Positions 8,853-17,509 of a DNA stretch of 64,000 bases are shown piece after piece. The notes beneath the pieces are model-generated. The model made no database searches, was not told where the DNA came from, and worked only from the letters and a program-made list of their open reading frames with translations. A program made the translations under genes and the position numbers. This stretch comes from CBDAQA01 sp965198865 (GTDB taxonomy: Bacteria; Planctomycetota; Phycisphaerae; Tepidisphaerales; Tepidisphaeraceae), in NCBI GenBank assembly GCA_965198865.1, contig CBDAQA010000022.1:1-64000 (forward strand), given 5' to 3'. The first letter of the stretch is position 1, and each line of letters starts with the position of its first letter.

Positions 8853-10496
8853 GTGACGGATGCAGCGCTGGGAAGCGATGGAATGGCTGGGCCGTCTAAG
8901 CCGGTCCGCCTTGCGATCCTGATGGCCGTGGCCATCGGCGTCGACCTCGCCTTTCAGCAGCTGACGCACGACCGGGCGCCCGGGTTGTTCCTGCTCCCCG
9001 CCGTGATCCTGGCCGGCGTGGTGGGCGGCGCGACGGCCGGATACTACGCGGCCGGCATTACGATCGTGTTTGCCGCCATCGACCTCTCCGAGGCCGGGCC
9101 GCTGTGGCGGCCGCCGTACGACCGGGTGGCCCGCCTGGCGGTGCTGTGCGTGACGGCGCCGGCGGTCGCCCTGACGGTGGGCGTGGTCCGCCAACGGGTC
9201 CAGGCGATCACCGCCGCCCGCGTGCAGGCCGAGCGGGACCGCGCCATCGCCCGCGCCGACGCCGACAGCCGGGCGTTCGCCACCGAGCGCCACGGGCTCG
9301 TGCGGGAGCGGGACCAGTTGGCCGACACGGACCGGGCGAACCAGCGTCGTCTGGCCGACCTGATCGCCGCCGTCCCCGGCGTCGTCTGGGAGGCGGTCGT
9401 CGACGTTGCCGGCTCGCCCCGGATCGTCTTCATCAGCCACTACGTCGAGAGCCTGGTCGGCCACGACGCCCGGCGGTGGACCGAGTCGCCCGACTTCTGG
9501 TGGTCGGTCGTCCACCCCGAGGATCGCGAGCGCGTCCGGCAGTGGCTGGAGCAGGCGTGCGCCGCCGGGTCGACCGCCGCCGCCAACGCCGCCCCGATGG
9601 AGTTCCGCTGGGTGGCGAAGGACGGGTCAGTCATCTGGGTGGAGACGCGGCTGTCGACCGTGCCCGGCGACCCCAACGGCCGCTGCGCCGGGCTGCGCGG
9701 CGTCACCTCCGACATCACCGCCCGGCACCGGCTCGAACACGCGCTGCAGGATCGCGCCACCGAGCTCGCCGCCGTCGCCGGCCGGCTGCGGGAGAGCAAC
9801 GAGGAGCTGGACCAGTACGCCTACGTCACCAGCCACGACCTCAAGGCCCCGCTCCGCGGCATCAGCAACCTGTCCAACTGGATCGAGGAGGACCTGGGCC
9901 CCGACCGGGTGACCGGCGAGGCGCGGGCGCAGTTCGAGCTGCTCCGCAGCCGCGTCCAGCGGATGGAGCGGCTGATCGACGGCCTGCTGCAGTACAGCCG
10001 GATCGGCCGGACCGCCGTCGACGTCGAGTGGGTCGACGTGGGCCAGCTGCTGGGCGAGGTGATCGACTGGGTCGGCGTGCCTGACGGCGTCCACGTGTTG
10101 GTCGGACCGAGCATGCCCGCCTTCAACGCCGACAAGCTGCGGCTGGGGCAGGTGCTGGTCAACCTGGTCGGCAACGCCGTCAAACACGGGGCGCCGGCGG
10201 GGACCATTCGCGTGACCTGCGTGCCGGCCGACATCGGCTTCGAGTTCGCCGTCGCCGACGACGGTCCCGGCATCGACGCCCGCTACCACGAGCGCATCTT
10301 CGGCGTCTTTCAGACGCTCAGCCGCCGCGACAAGGTCGAGGGGACCGGCATCGGCCTGGCCCTGGTCCGCAAGGTCGTCACGGCCAAAGGGGGCACGGTC
10401 CGCGTCGAATCGTCCCCCGGCCATGGCGCCACGTTCCGCTTCACCTGGCCGCGCGTCGACCCCGCCGCGTCCCCCCTTCAGAAGGTCACCACATGA
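8853..10496 (+). CDS. Membrane sensor histidine kinase with PAS domain
   Basis: 547 residues. The GTG at 8853 is preferred because AGGAG lies seven bases upstream (8841-8845). The N-terminus has several transmembrane helices (LAILMAVAIGVDLAF, FLLPAVILAGVVGG and others to about residue 105). A coiled linker and a PAS fold follow (about residues 165-290, FRWVAKDGSVIWVETRLS). Then come the dimerisation/phosphoacceptor motif SHDLKAPLRGIS (His near residue 328) and a HATPase domain with NLVGNAVKHG, DDGPGID and GTGIGLALVRKVV. The SHDLKAPLRG type is common in phytochrome-like kinases, although no chromophore domain is present here. Its stop overlaps the receiver gene start (ATGA), so that receiver is the likely partner. 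Confidence 0.88.
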   Translation: MTDAALGSDGMAGPSKPVRLAILMAVAIGVDLAFQQLTHDRAPGLFLLPAVILAGVVGGATAGYYAAGITIVFAAIDLSEAGPLWRPPYDRVARLAVLCVTAPAVALTVGVVRQRVQAITAARVQAERDRAIARADADSRAFATERHGLVRERDQLADTDRANQRRLADLIAAVPGVVWEAVVDVAGSPRIVFISHYVESLVGHDARRWTESPDFWWSVVHPEDRERVRQWLEQACAAGSTAAANAAPMEFRWVAKDGSVIWVETRLSTVPGDPNGRCAGLRGVTSDITARHRLEHALQDRATELAAVAGRLRESNEELDQYAYVTSHDLKAPLRGISNLSNWIEEDLGPDRVTGEARAQFELLRSRVQRMERLIDGLLQYSRIGRTAVDVEWVDVGQLLGEVIDWVGVPDGVHVLVGPSMPAFNADKLRLGQVLVNLVGNAVKHGAPAGTIRVTCVPADIGFEFAVADDGPGIDARYHERIFGVFQTLSRRDKVEGTGIGLALVRKVVTAKGGTVRVESSPGHGATFRFTWPRVDPAASPLQKVTT

Positions 10497-10945
10497 CAAC
10501 CGCGCTGCCCACCGCCACCGGGTCGACCCTCCCGGAGCGGAAGCTCAACATCCTGCTGGTGGACGACGACGAGCTGGACGTGATGAACGTCCAGAGGGCG
10601 TTCCGCAAGAACAACATCCAGAACCCGCTGTTCGTGGCCCACGACGGCGTCGAGGGGCTGGAACGGCTGCGCGACGGCACGGTGCCGTCCGACCGGCGGA
10701 TGGTCCTGCTCGACCTGAACATGCCGCGCATGAGCGGCATCGAGTTCCTCCGCGAGCTCCGCGCCGACCCGGCCCTCCGCGGCACCACCGTCGTCGTCCT
10801 CACCACCAGCGCCGAGGACCGCGACCGCGTCGAGGCGTACGACCTGAACGTGGCCGGCTACATCATCAAGCCGGTCACGCTGCTGGCGTTCATCGAGATC
10901 ATGGCGACGCTGAACAAGTACTGGACCGTGAACGAGCTGCCGTGA
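10493..10945 (+). CDS. Single-domain response regulator (Rcp1/CheY-like)
   Basis: 150 residues consisting only of a receiver domain. The acidic pocket is VDDDE (about residues 23-27), the phospho-acceptor is Asp74 in VLLDLNMPRMSG, the switch residues are TTS and the conserved Lys is in YIIKPV. The long loop and RKNNIQNPLFVAHDGVEGL are typical of the Rcp1 subfamily that pairs with SHDLKAP-type kinases. There is no DNA-binding output domain, so signalling must pass through a protein partner. It overlaps the kinase stop by 4 bp and the following gene's GTG overlaps its own stop. Confidence 0.9.
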   Translation: MTTALPTATGSTLPERKLNILLVDDDELDVMNVQRAFRKNNIQNPLFVAHDGVEGLERLRDGTVPSDRRMVLLDLNMPRMSGIEFLRELRADPALRGTTVVVLTTSAEDRDRVEAYDLNVAGYIIKPVTLLAFIEIMATLNKYWTVNELP

Positions 10946-11628
10946 CCGTAGCCGTCGGCCGGCACCGTTCGCACCCCCATCCGCTCGTCATGCTCTGGCA
11001 CCTCAGCACCGTCGCCGACGACATCGGTGCCGCGCTCGCCGCGGCCGAGGCGGACCTGCGGTTGGAGCAGGCGGTCTACGGGCTGGACACGCGCGACGAG
11101 AAGCAACTGCAGGCCACGCTGGCCCAGCGGCTGTCGGGGCCATACGCGGTGGCGCGGGAGGTGCACTACCCCTCGACGACCGGGCGGAAGCTGACCCACC
11201 GGCCCCGGTGCGACCTGGTCCTGACGCCGCCCGGCTCGCCGCTGCGGCTCGACTCGGCCCCGCCCTCGCTGTTCGACCCGCCCGGCGGGTGCGACCCCAA
11301 GGACGCGCTGTGGCTGGAGGTGAAGGTCGCCTACCAGTTCCGCGAGGGGGGCGACCGGCACGGCGGGTACGGGGCGCAGTGGCGGCAGTCGGTCGTGGCC
11401 GACCTCCGCAAGATGGAGGGCGACCCGCTCATCCGCGAGGCGGCCCTGCTGCTGCTCGTGTTCAACGAGTCGACCACCGTCCTGGAGAAGGACCTGGAGC
11501 TGTTCGAGAACGTCCTCGTGCAGAAGGAGGTGCTGGCCGGGTTCCGCCAGGTGCGCGGCGTGCCGATCCAGGACCGCATCGGGCACCGCCTGTGTACCGC
11601 GGCACTGTGGCCAACCCTCCAGCGGTGA
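10942..11628 (+). CDS. Uncharacterised protein with a PD-(D/E)XK-like motif
   Basis: 228 residues from the GTG at 10942 that overlaps the receiver stop (GTGA); an ATG at 10990 would give 212. I do not recognise a named family. Visible features are RPRCDLVLTPPG followed about 40 residues later by LWLEVKVAYQF, the D...ExK spacing typical of PD-(D/E)XK nuclease-fold proteins, and a final helical region (KMEGDPLIREAALLLLVFN; VLEKDLELFENVLVQKEV). Its position, coupled to a receiver that lacks an output domain, suggests it could be the output partner. That is inference, and nuclease activity is not demonstrated. Confidence 0.7.
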   Translation: MTVAVGRHRSHPHPLVMLWHLSTVADDIGAALAAAEADLRLEQAVYGLDTRDEKQLQATLAQRLSGPYAVAREVHYPSTTGRKLTHRPRCDLVLTPPGSPLRLDSAPPSLFDPPGGCDPKDALWLEVKVAYQFREGGDRHGGYGAQWRQSVVADLRKMEGDPLIREAALLLLVFNESTTVLEKDLELFENVLVQKEVLAGFRQVRGVPIQDRIGHRLCTAALWPTLQR

Positions 11629-11669
11629 GGCGAGCGCGGTCCGGCACACCCGTTGCGATCGCAGCCGAC

Positions 11670-12128
11670 ATGGCGGGTGTGACCGAGGTGAGCGCGGGCG
11701 TGTTGGTCTACCGCCACGCGCCCGCCGGGCGCGTGTTCCTGCTCCTGCTCAGCGCGCACGGCCCGTGGGAGTTCCCCAAGGGAAAGCTGGAGCCCGGCGA
11801 GACGCTGCTGCAGGCGGCCATCCGGGAGCTGAGCGAGGAGACGGGCCTCACCGGCGTCGACATCGTGCCGGGTTTCACCCGCCAGATCACCTACCACTTC
11901 CGCGGCCGCGGTGGCCCGAACCGGGGACGCCTGGTGAACAAGACCGTCCACTACGTGCTGGCCCACGACCCGACGGCGTCGGCAGTGCGGATCAGCCGCG
12001 AACATCGCCAGTTCGCGTTCCTGCCGTTCGCCGCCGCGCTGACTCGCCTCACCCACGCCGGGCCGCGGGCCGTGCTGCGCGACGCCGTGGCGTTCCTGGA
12101 CGCCACCGCCGCGGCGACCACCGTATAG
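11670..12128 (+). CDS. Nudix hydrolase
   Basis: 152 residues containing a complete Nudix box, GKLEPGETLLQAAIRELSEE followed by TGL, which fits Gx5Ex7REUxEExGU. The start SAGVLVYRH and the segment HGPWEFPKG resemble diadenosine-tetraphosphate-type Nudix enzymes that cleave nucleotide pyrophosphates in the cytoplasm; the substrate is not certain. The ATG at 11670 is annotated. An in-frame GTG at 11625 overlaps the previous stop (GTGA) and would add 15 residues, matching the coupling seen between the other genes of this cassette. It is the last gene of the four-gene cassette and converges on the TPR gene 19 bp away. Confidence 0.88.
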   Translation: MAGVTEVSAGVLVYRHAPAGRVFLLLLSAHGPWEFPKGKLEPGETLLQAAIRELSEETGLTGVDIVPGFTRQITYHFRGRGGPNRGRLVNKTVHYVLAHDPTASAVRISREHRQFAFLPFAAALTRLTHAGPRAVLRDAVAFLDATAAATTV

Positions 12129-12147
12129 CCGGCGTCGCCGGCCGCGC

Positions 12148-14334
12148 TCACTTCCCCTCGACGTTCGCCCGCCGTTGCTCGGTCACCATCAGGTGGTTCA
12201 GCACGTTCAGGTTGGTCTGGGCCGCCACGAAGTTCGGCTGGAGCTTCAGCGCCTCGGTCAACTCGAACTTGGCCGACTTGAACTTGCGCAGCTTGATCAG
12301 CGCGACCGCCAGGTCGCTGCGGGCGACCGCCGACTCGGGACGCAGGCGCACCGCCTCGACCAGCATGCGGGCGGCCCGGTCCGCGGCGCCCAGCTGCAGC
12401 AGGATCAGGCCGGCGTCGTGGAACGCGTCGAAGTTCTCCGGGTCCAGCCGCACGGCCTCCTGCAGCTCGCGGGCCGCCTCGTCGGGCCGGTTCTCGTCGG
12501 CCAGCGTTGCCGCCAGCGCGACGTGCTGGTCGGCCACCTCCGGGTCGAGCACGATGGCCCGGCGGAACTGGTCCTCGGCCAGCGGCAGGTTGTTCAGCCC
12601 CCGCAGCAGCAGCCCGAACGCGTACCGCAGCGCCGCCGACCCCGGGTGCCGCTGGATCGCCTTCTCGTAGTTGTCGACCCCGTCGCCCACCCGGTCCATC
12701 GACACCAGCGTATGCGACTCCCGCCCGATCGGCTCGGGGTCGTCGGGGGCCAGCTCGCCCGCGCGCCGGTACCAGTCCATCGCCCCGGTCAGGTTGCCGT
12801 CGGCCACCAGCAGGTCGCCCTGGGCGACGGCCGTGGTCGCGTCGGGGCAGTTCTCGAACGTCAGCCCCGCCATCACCTCCAATGCGGGGTCGGGCCGGTG
12901 CTGCGCCAGGTACCACTGGGATAGCCGGCTGCGGTCGGCCCACGACCGGCCGTTCACGCGGACGGCCGTCTTGAGGACCGTCTCGGTGTCGTCGAACGCG
13001 TTGCCCCGCACCGCCGCCACGCACCCCAGCAGCAGGATCGCCGCCGCCGCCATCGCCACCTCGGTCAGCCGGCGGGTCAGGTCGGCCGCCACCCGTTGCG
13101 CGGCGGCGACGGCCAGGTCGGCCAGCAGCGCCAGGGCCGGGATGGCGATCAGGTAGGTGCTCGCCGCCGCCGCCTGCCGGGCGGCCGTCAGCCCTGGCAG
13201 CGGGCGCAGCGCCGGCGGCACCACCAGCGTCGGCAGCAGCAGCGCCGCGCACAGGCCCGCCACCGCCGGTCCCTTGCCGATCCACCGCCGCACCACGACC
13301 AGCGCGACGATCACGAGGAGGAACCCGATCCCCACGCCGCACGTGAACAGCACCTGCGGTCGCTCGCCCGCCGCCGCCAGGTCGGCCCAAGACAGCGGCC
13401 ACGCGACGCGCTGCACCGCCCGCCCGGTCCACCACAGCGCCCGCGGGAGCGCCGGCAGGCCCGCCACCACCGGGTCCCACCCGGCCGGCGGGGGCTGTCG
13501 AACGGCCGACACCGTCGCCGCCGCCACCAGCACCACGACCGGCGTGATCCAGGCGACGTCCCACACGCGCAGCCCGCGACGCCACTTGACCAGCACCACC
13601 ACGATCAGCCCCACCCCCGCCACCGCTGGTTGGCACAGGGCGGCCGCCAGCAGGGCGATCATCCCGAGCAGGGCGATCAGCGGCGCGACGGCGTAGCCAA
13701 CCCACCGCCGCCACCCGCCGGGGAGCTCGTCGGGGTCGACCTCGGCCGGGTCGATGCTGACCGCCTCCGGCACGCCGACCGCCCGCAGCAGCAGCCAGCA
13801 GCCGACCAGCGCCAGCAGCGCCCCCCACGGCCGGCCGCGGCTGCCCATCCACTCGACGGCCGCCGACGAGCCGGGGTAGATCGCGAACAGCGCCGCCGCC
13901 AGCCACCCGCCCGGCCGGCTCAGCCGTCGCAGCACCAGCCACAGGACCACGGCCACCGCCGATTGCAGGATCATCCCGCAGGCGCGGTGCGTCACCGCGC
14001 CGTTCCCCAGCTTCGACTCCAGGTGGACCAGCACCCGCAGCAGCGGCGGGGCACCGACCGGCGTCGGGCCGACCAGCGACGCGGGCAGCTGGTACCAGTC
14101 GGCCCATACCAGGTCGGGGGCCGGCTGGTGGCGGTAGGCGTCGAGCTCGCCGTCAAGCAGGCCCGGGGCGAACAGGGTCGGCAGGTAGGTCAGGGCGACC
14201 AGCAGCACCAGCACCGCCGCGCGCCAGAGGACCCGTCCGGCCCGGGCGAACGGCCGCTCGACGGTGCCGACCGGCACGCCGTCGGTGATCGCCGCCAGCA
14301 ACGCCGCGGCGCGCGGGACGTCGTCCTCGTCCAT
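12148..14334 (-). CDS. Polytopic membrane protein with C-terminal TPR repeats
   Basis: 728 residues from the ATG at 14334 (GTG 14379 is an alternative). After a short cytoplasmic leader come about ten hydrophobic segments (VLWRAAVLVLLVALTYLPTLF through MAAAAILLLGCVAAV, residues about 35-430). An extramembrane TPR array follows (NCPDATTAVAQGDLL, DDPEPIGRESHTLV, GSAALRYAFGLLLRGLNNLP, DPEVADQHVALAATL, ENFDAFHDAGLILLQLG). The layout resembles TMTC/DUF1736-type or oligosaccharyltransferase-like TPR membrane proteins common in planctomycetes. No catalytic motif was identified, so a role in protein or glycan handling is only a guess. It diverges from the GH43 gene. Confidence 0.8.
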   Translation of the reverse strand: MDEDDVPRAAALLAAITDGVPVGTVERPFARAGRVLWRAAVLVLLVALTYLPTLFAPGLLDGELDAYRHQPAPDLVWADWYQLPASLVGPTPVGAPPLLRVLVHLESKLGNGAVTHRACGMILQSAVAVVLWLVLRRLSRPGGWLAAALFAIYPGSSAAVEWMGSRGRPWGALLALVGCWLLLRAVGVPEAVSIDPAEVDPDELPGGWRRWVGYAVAPLIALLGMIALLAAALCQPAVAGVGLIVVVLVKWRRGLRVWDVAWITPVVVLVAAATVSAVRQPPPAGWDPVVAGLPALPRALWWTGRAVQRVAWPLSWADLAAAGERPQVLFTCGVGIGFLLVIVALVVVRRWIGKGPAVAGLCAALLLPTLVVPPALRPLPGLTAARQAAAASTYLIAIPALALLADLAVAAAQRVAADLTRRLTEVAMAAAAILLLGCVAAVRGNAFDDTETVLKTAVRVNGRSWADRSRLSQWYLAQHRPDPALEVMAGLTFENCPDATTAVAQGDLLVADGNLTGAMDWYRRAGELAPDDPEPIGRESHTLVSMDRVGDGVDNYEKAIQRHPGSAALRYAFGLLLRGLNNLPLAEDQFRRAIVLDPEVADQHVALAATLADENRPDEAARELQEAVRLDPENFDAFHDAGLILLQLGAADRAARMLVEAVRLRPESAVARSDLAVALIKLRKFKSAKFELTEALKLQPNFVAAQTNLNVLNHLMVTEQRRANVEGK

Positions 14335-14676
14335 CGGCGCCTGGACCGGCTGGGCGTAGTAACTGGCGGTTCGGTCCACGGTTCGCTTCTGCAACGTCGG
14401 CTCGCTTCGGTTCTCGGATGGAACGACCGGCCCCGGCGAACGCACGCGGCCGAACCCGGTATCAAACGGGCCGCGGCACCACCCGTCAACCGGTGGCCGG
14501 GCCCGCTGAGAGCATCGTACACGGCAAAACTGGATCGGGTCGGCATCGCCCACCTAGACCGGGCCACCTCGGCGGGCGGTTCCTCCCTTGGCCGGCCGAA
14601 CCGGGCGATCTACACTGCCCCGCACACCGGCCACACGGACGCGGCCGGCCCGTTCCCGCACCCTCGCCCACCCGAC

Positions 14677-15651
14677 ATGACCACCAAGACCTACACCAAC
14701 CCCGTCTGGCCGGGCTACTTCGCCGACCCGTTCGTCCTCCGCCACTCGGCCGACGGCCACTACTGGGCCTACGGCACGGGCCCCGGCGTCGACGGGCGCG
14801 AGTTCCCCATCCTGAGCTCGCCCGACCTGGTGAACTGGACCGCCGCCGGCGCAGCCGTGACACCGCCGGCGGGGCTGGTCGGCGGGAACTTCTGGGCCCC
14901 CGAGGTGGCCGAGCGGGACGGCAAGTTCTACCTGTACTACTCCGCCGCCCCGCAGGGTTCCGACGCCGCGCATCGGCTGCGGTTGGCCGTCGCCGCCGCG
15001 CCGGCCGGGCCGTTCGTCGACGTCGGCCGCGAGCTGTTCCCGGGCAACGGGTTCAGCATTGATGCCCACCCGTTCCGCGACCCGTCCGATAACCAGTGGT
15101 ACCTGTTCTTCGCCACCGACTACGTCGAGGACGAGCCGGCCGGCACCGGTCTGGCCGTCGCGCCGATCGGCGTCGACATGATGCCCACCGGCCCGGCCCG
15201 CGTGGTCATCCGCGCCAGCGCCGACTGGCAGGTCTACGAGCACAACCGCGACTACAAGGGCCGCGTCTGGAAGGCTTGGAACTGCGTCGAGGGCCCGTTC
15301 GTCCTGCACCACGGCGGCACGTACTTCTGCCTCTACAGCGGCGGCGCCTGGCACACCGAGAACTACGGCCTGGGCTTCGCCACCGCCGACACGCCGCTGG
15401 GCCCCTGGCGCGACGACTTCGCCGTCCACGGCCCCACCGTCCTCACCGGCAAGCCCGACTTCGTCGTCGGCCCCGGCCACAACAGCGTCGTCCTCGGCCC
15501 CGACGGCAAGACCAGCTACTTCGTCTACCACGCCTGGGACAAGGGCCGCACGGCCCGCCGGATGTGCATCGACCCGCTCGTGTGGACCCCCAACGGCCCC
15601 AAGTGCGACGGGCCGAGCTACATGCCGCGGTCCATTGAGGTGGCTGAGTAA
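14677..15651 (+). CDS. Glycoside hydrolase family 43 protein
   Basis: 324 residues with a five-bladed propeller GH43 pattern. NPVWPGYFADPFVLR holds the catalytic-base Asp, GNGFSIDAHPF the pKa-tuning Asp and WNCVEGPFVLHHGG the acid Glu. GGNFWAPEVAERDGKFYLYYS and VGPGHNSVV are also typical. Family members release arabinose or xylose from plant polysaccharides (arabinanase, arabinofuranosidase, xylosidase); the exact specificity cannot be read. No signal peptide is visible from the ATG at 14677, so a cytoplasmic enzyme acting on imported oligosaccharides is likely. It is monocistronic and divergent from the TPR membrane gene. Confidence 0.88.
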   Translation: MTTKTYTNPVWPGYFADPFVLRHSADGHYWAYGTGPGVDGREFPILSSPDLVNWTAAGAAVTPPAGLVGGNFWAPEVAERDGKFYLYYSAAPQGSDAAHRLRLAVAAAPAGPFVDVGRELFPGNGFSIDAHPFRDPSDNQWYLFFATDYVEDEPAGTGLAVAPIGVDMMPTGPARVVIRASADWQVYEHNRDYKGRVWKAWNCVEGPFVLHHGGTYFCLYSGGAWHTENYGLGFATADTPLGPWRDDFAVHGPTVLTGKPDFVVGPGHNSVVLGPDGKTSYFVYHAWDKGRTARRMCIDPLVWTPNGPKCDGPSYMPRSIEVAE

Positions 15652-15666
15652 AGCCGGGTGCCGCCG

Positions 15667-15867
15667 ATGGTAGATGCGTCGAGCGACGCTCACGGTCGGC
15701 ACGTATCTGGAGCACGGCTGGGCATCGACCAAGATGAACGGCAGGCGGTCGCTCGGTATCGGCGGGCCGCCACATCGGGGAGTTTGGCGGCCGCCAAGGC
15801 CGGCGATTCGGACGCCAAGCACAACCTCAAAGAACTCCGGCGACGAACGGCCCGCATCACGCGATGA
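15667..15867 (+). pseudogene. Sel1-like repeat remnant, frameshifted
   Basis: Two frames together give a Sel1-type repeat. The first supplies VGTYLEHG (around 15693-15718). The second, one base shifted, supplies LGIDQDERQAVARYRRAA then SGSLAAAKAGDSDAKHNLKEL. This matches the usual pattern of a glycine-rich turn, QD.xEAV.xYRRAA and a closing DA..NL.EL. The fragment is too short for a working Sel1 protein and no upstream start belongs to it. It lies just after the GH43 gene and appears to be a decayed 3' end. Confidence 0.45.
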
Positions 15868-16206
15868 CGGCCCCGGCTTGCCCTTGCAGGCTCACTGATG
15901 GCCGGGGCCGGTTTGAGTTACACATTCACTGCTCGGGCTGCGACCGGCACGCTTCGACATGCCGGTCGCTTGATTCCAATCTCCCCGATTACGTTCTGTC
16001 GGTTTATCGGACGATTGGAAAGTCGGCGGGCGCGTTGCGAGACGCCCGATCACTGCGGTGTTTCCACGTGCGCCTGATGTGGGTGTGGCCGGCCGGACGT
16101 GACGTGTCGTCGGCGGCTCCAACGGAGCTGAGACTAACCCACATCCCCGCCTCTTGGGGCACCGCTCATCCGCGGCCGATCCGTCGGCCGATATGAGCAC
16201 AACCCG
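15868..16206. other. Non-coding region before the nucleotide-sugar dehydratase gene
   Basis: No supportable gene was found. The stretch is a little lower in G+C than its neighbours and contains short remnants that could extend the Sel1 relic. No clear promoter hexamers or hairpin were identified. Confidence 0.3.
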
Positions 16207-17436
16207 ATGATGCGCCTCGCCCGCCACTTGCTCCGCCGACCCGCCGCGACGCCGTTGTCGGTCCCGGCGACCGCGCACGCATCGCCCCCGACCGTGTCGC
16301 TGCACGAGTTGCTGGGCCGGCCGATGATCGACCTCGACACGCCGGAGATGCAGCGATTTCTGGCGGGCAAGCGGGTGATGGTCACCGGGGCGGGCGGCAG
16401 CATCGGGTCGGAGATCTGCCGGCAGATCATGAAGTTCTGCCCCGACCGACTCGTGCTGCTGGAGCGGGCCGAGGGGGCGGTTTTCGAGATCGACCGCGAG
16501 CTTCGCCAGCGGTGGGTGGGGGCGGACCTGCGGCCGACGGTGGCCGACATTTCGGACGGCGAGCGGCTGGCGAAGGTGTTCGCCGCCGAGCGGCCGCAGG
16601 TGGTGTTCCACTGCGCCGCCCACAAGCACGTCCCGATGATGGAGGCCAACCCCGGCGAGGCCGTGCGGAACAACGTGCTGGGCACCAAGTGCCTGGCCGA
16701 CGCCAGCGCCGCCGCCGCCGTGCAGGCGTTCGTGATGGTCAGCAGCGACAAGGCCGTCAACCCGACCAGCGTGATGGGCGCGACCAAGCGGATGGCCGAG
16801 CTGTACGTGCAGTCGCTGAACGGCGCGAACGACGGACGGATCGTCGTGCGCGGCAACGAGATCATGGCGACGCCCGGCACGCGGTTCACCGCCGTCCGCT
16901 TCGGCAACGTGCTGGGCAGCAGCGGCAGCGTCGTCCCGATCTTCCAGCGCCAGATCGCCGCCGGCGGGCCGGTGACGGTCACGCACCCGGACATGCGCCG
17001 TTACTTCATGACGATTCCCGAGGCGACGCAGCTGGTCATGCAGGCCGGCGCGATCGGGCAGGGGGGCGAGATCTTCGTGCTCGACATGGGCGAGCCGGTC
17101 CGGATCATGGACCTGGCCCGCGAGCTGATCGCCCGCAGCGGGCTGGTCGAGGGCCGCGACATTGACATCAAGATCACCGGCGTCCGCCCCGGCGAGAAGC
17201 TGTACGAGGAGCTGAGCTGCGACGACGAGGCGATCGTGCCGACCCCGCACGAGAAGATCCACGTCTGGCAGCTGCCGCCCGCCGACCCCGCCCGCGTGGC
17301 GGCCGACATCGACCGCCTGTCCGAAGTGATTTACCTCGCGCCGCGCCTGGCCGTCGAGGCGCTGATGGAATGCGTCCCCGAGTACCGCCCGGCGGGGTGG
17401 GACGTCGCGCCGCGCGTCGCGCTCCGAGCGGCGTGA
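16207..17436 (+). CDS. FlaA1/CapD-type UDP-sugar 4,6-dehydratase, soluble form
   Basis: 409 residues of the polysaccharide-biosynthesis CapD/FlaA1/PglF family (extended SDR), which convert UDP-GlcNAc-type sugars to 4-keto-6-deoxy intermediates for surface glycans. Evidence: TGAGGSIGSEICRQI (NAD-binding Rossmann loop, about residues 60-75), HCAAHKHVPMME, SSDKAVNPTSVMGATKR (catalytic region), FGNVLGSSGSVVP, and VRPGEKLYEEL near the C-terminus. The membrane and first Rossmann domains of the long PglF/CapD forms are missing. Residues 30-55 (SLHELLGRPMIDLDT) match the junction where the catalytic domain normally begins. It likely supplies sugars for the glycan block at 36-46 kb. Confidence 0.88.
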   Translation: MMRLARHLLRRPAATPLSVPATAHASPPTVSLHELLGRPMIDLDTPEMQRFLAGKRVMVTGAGGSIGSEICRQIMKFCPDRLVLLERAEGAVFEIDRELRQRWVGADLRPTVADISDGERLAKVFAAERPQVVFHCAAHKHVPMMEANPGEAVRNNVLGTKCLADASAAAAVQAFVMVSSDKAVNPTSVMGATKRMAELYVQSLNGANDGRIVVRGNEIMATPGTRFTAVRFGNVLGSSGSVVPIFQRQIAAGGPVTVTHPDMRRYFMTIPEATQLVMQAGAIGQGGEIFVLDMGEPVRIMDLARELIARSGLVEGRDIDIKITGVRPGEKLYEELSCDDEAIVPTPHEKIHVWQLPPADPARVAADIDRLSEVIYLAPRLAVEALMECVPEYRPAGWDVAPRVALRAA

Positions 17437-17437
17437 G

Positions 17438-17509
17438 AACCCGTTTAGCGACGGCCCGGAGGGCCGGCAAAGGTCGTAGCCGACCCTCCGGGCCGTCGCT
17501 AAACGGGTT
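17438..17509. terminator. Bidirectional hairpin between convergent genes (repeat family)
   Basis: Inverted repeat with arms 17438-17467 and 17480-17509, 30 bp with a single mismatch and a 12-nt loop. It lies exactly between the stops of the CapD-like gene and the binding-protein gene, so it probably ends transcription from both sides. A degenerate copy lies at 22199-22264, which marks it as a dispersed element. Confidence 0.7.

Noticed and set aside
13096..14676. In-frame upstream extension of the GH43 gene
   Set aside because: The extra 527 codons are antisense to the TPR membrane gene and Arg/Gln/Pro-rich; the GH43 domain starts right after the ATG at 14677.
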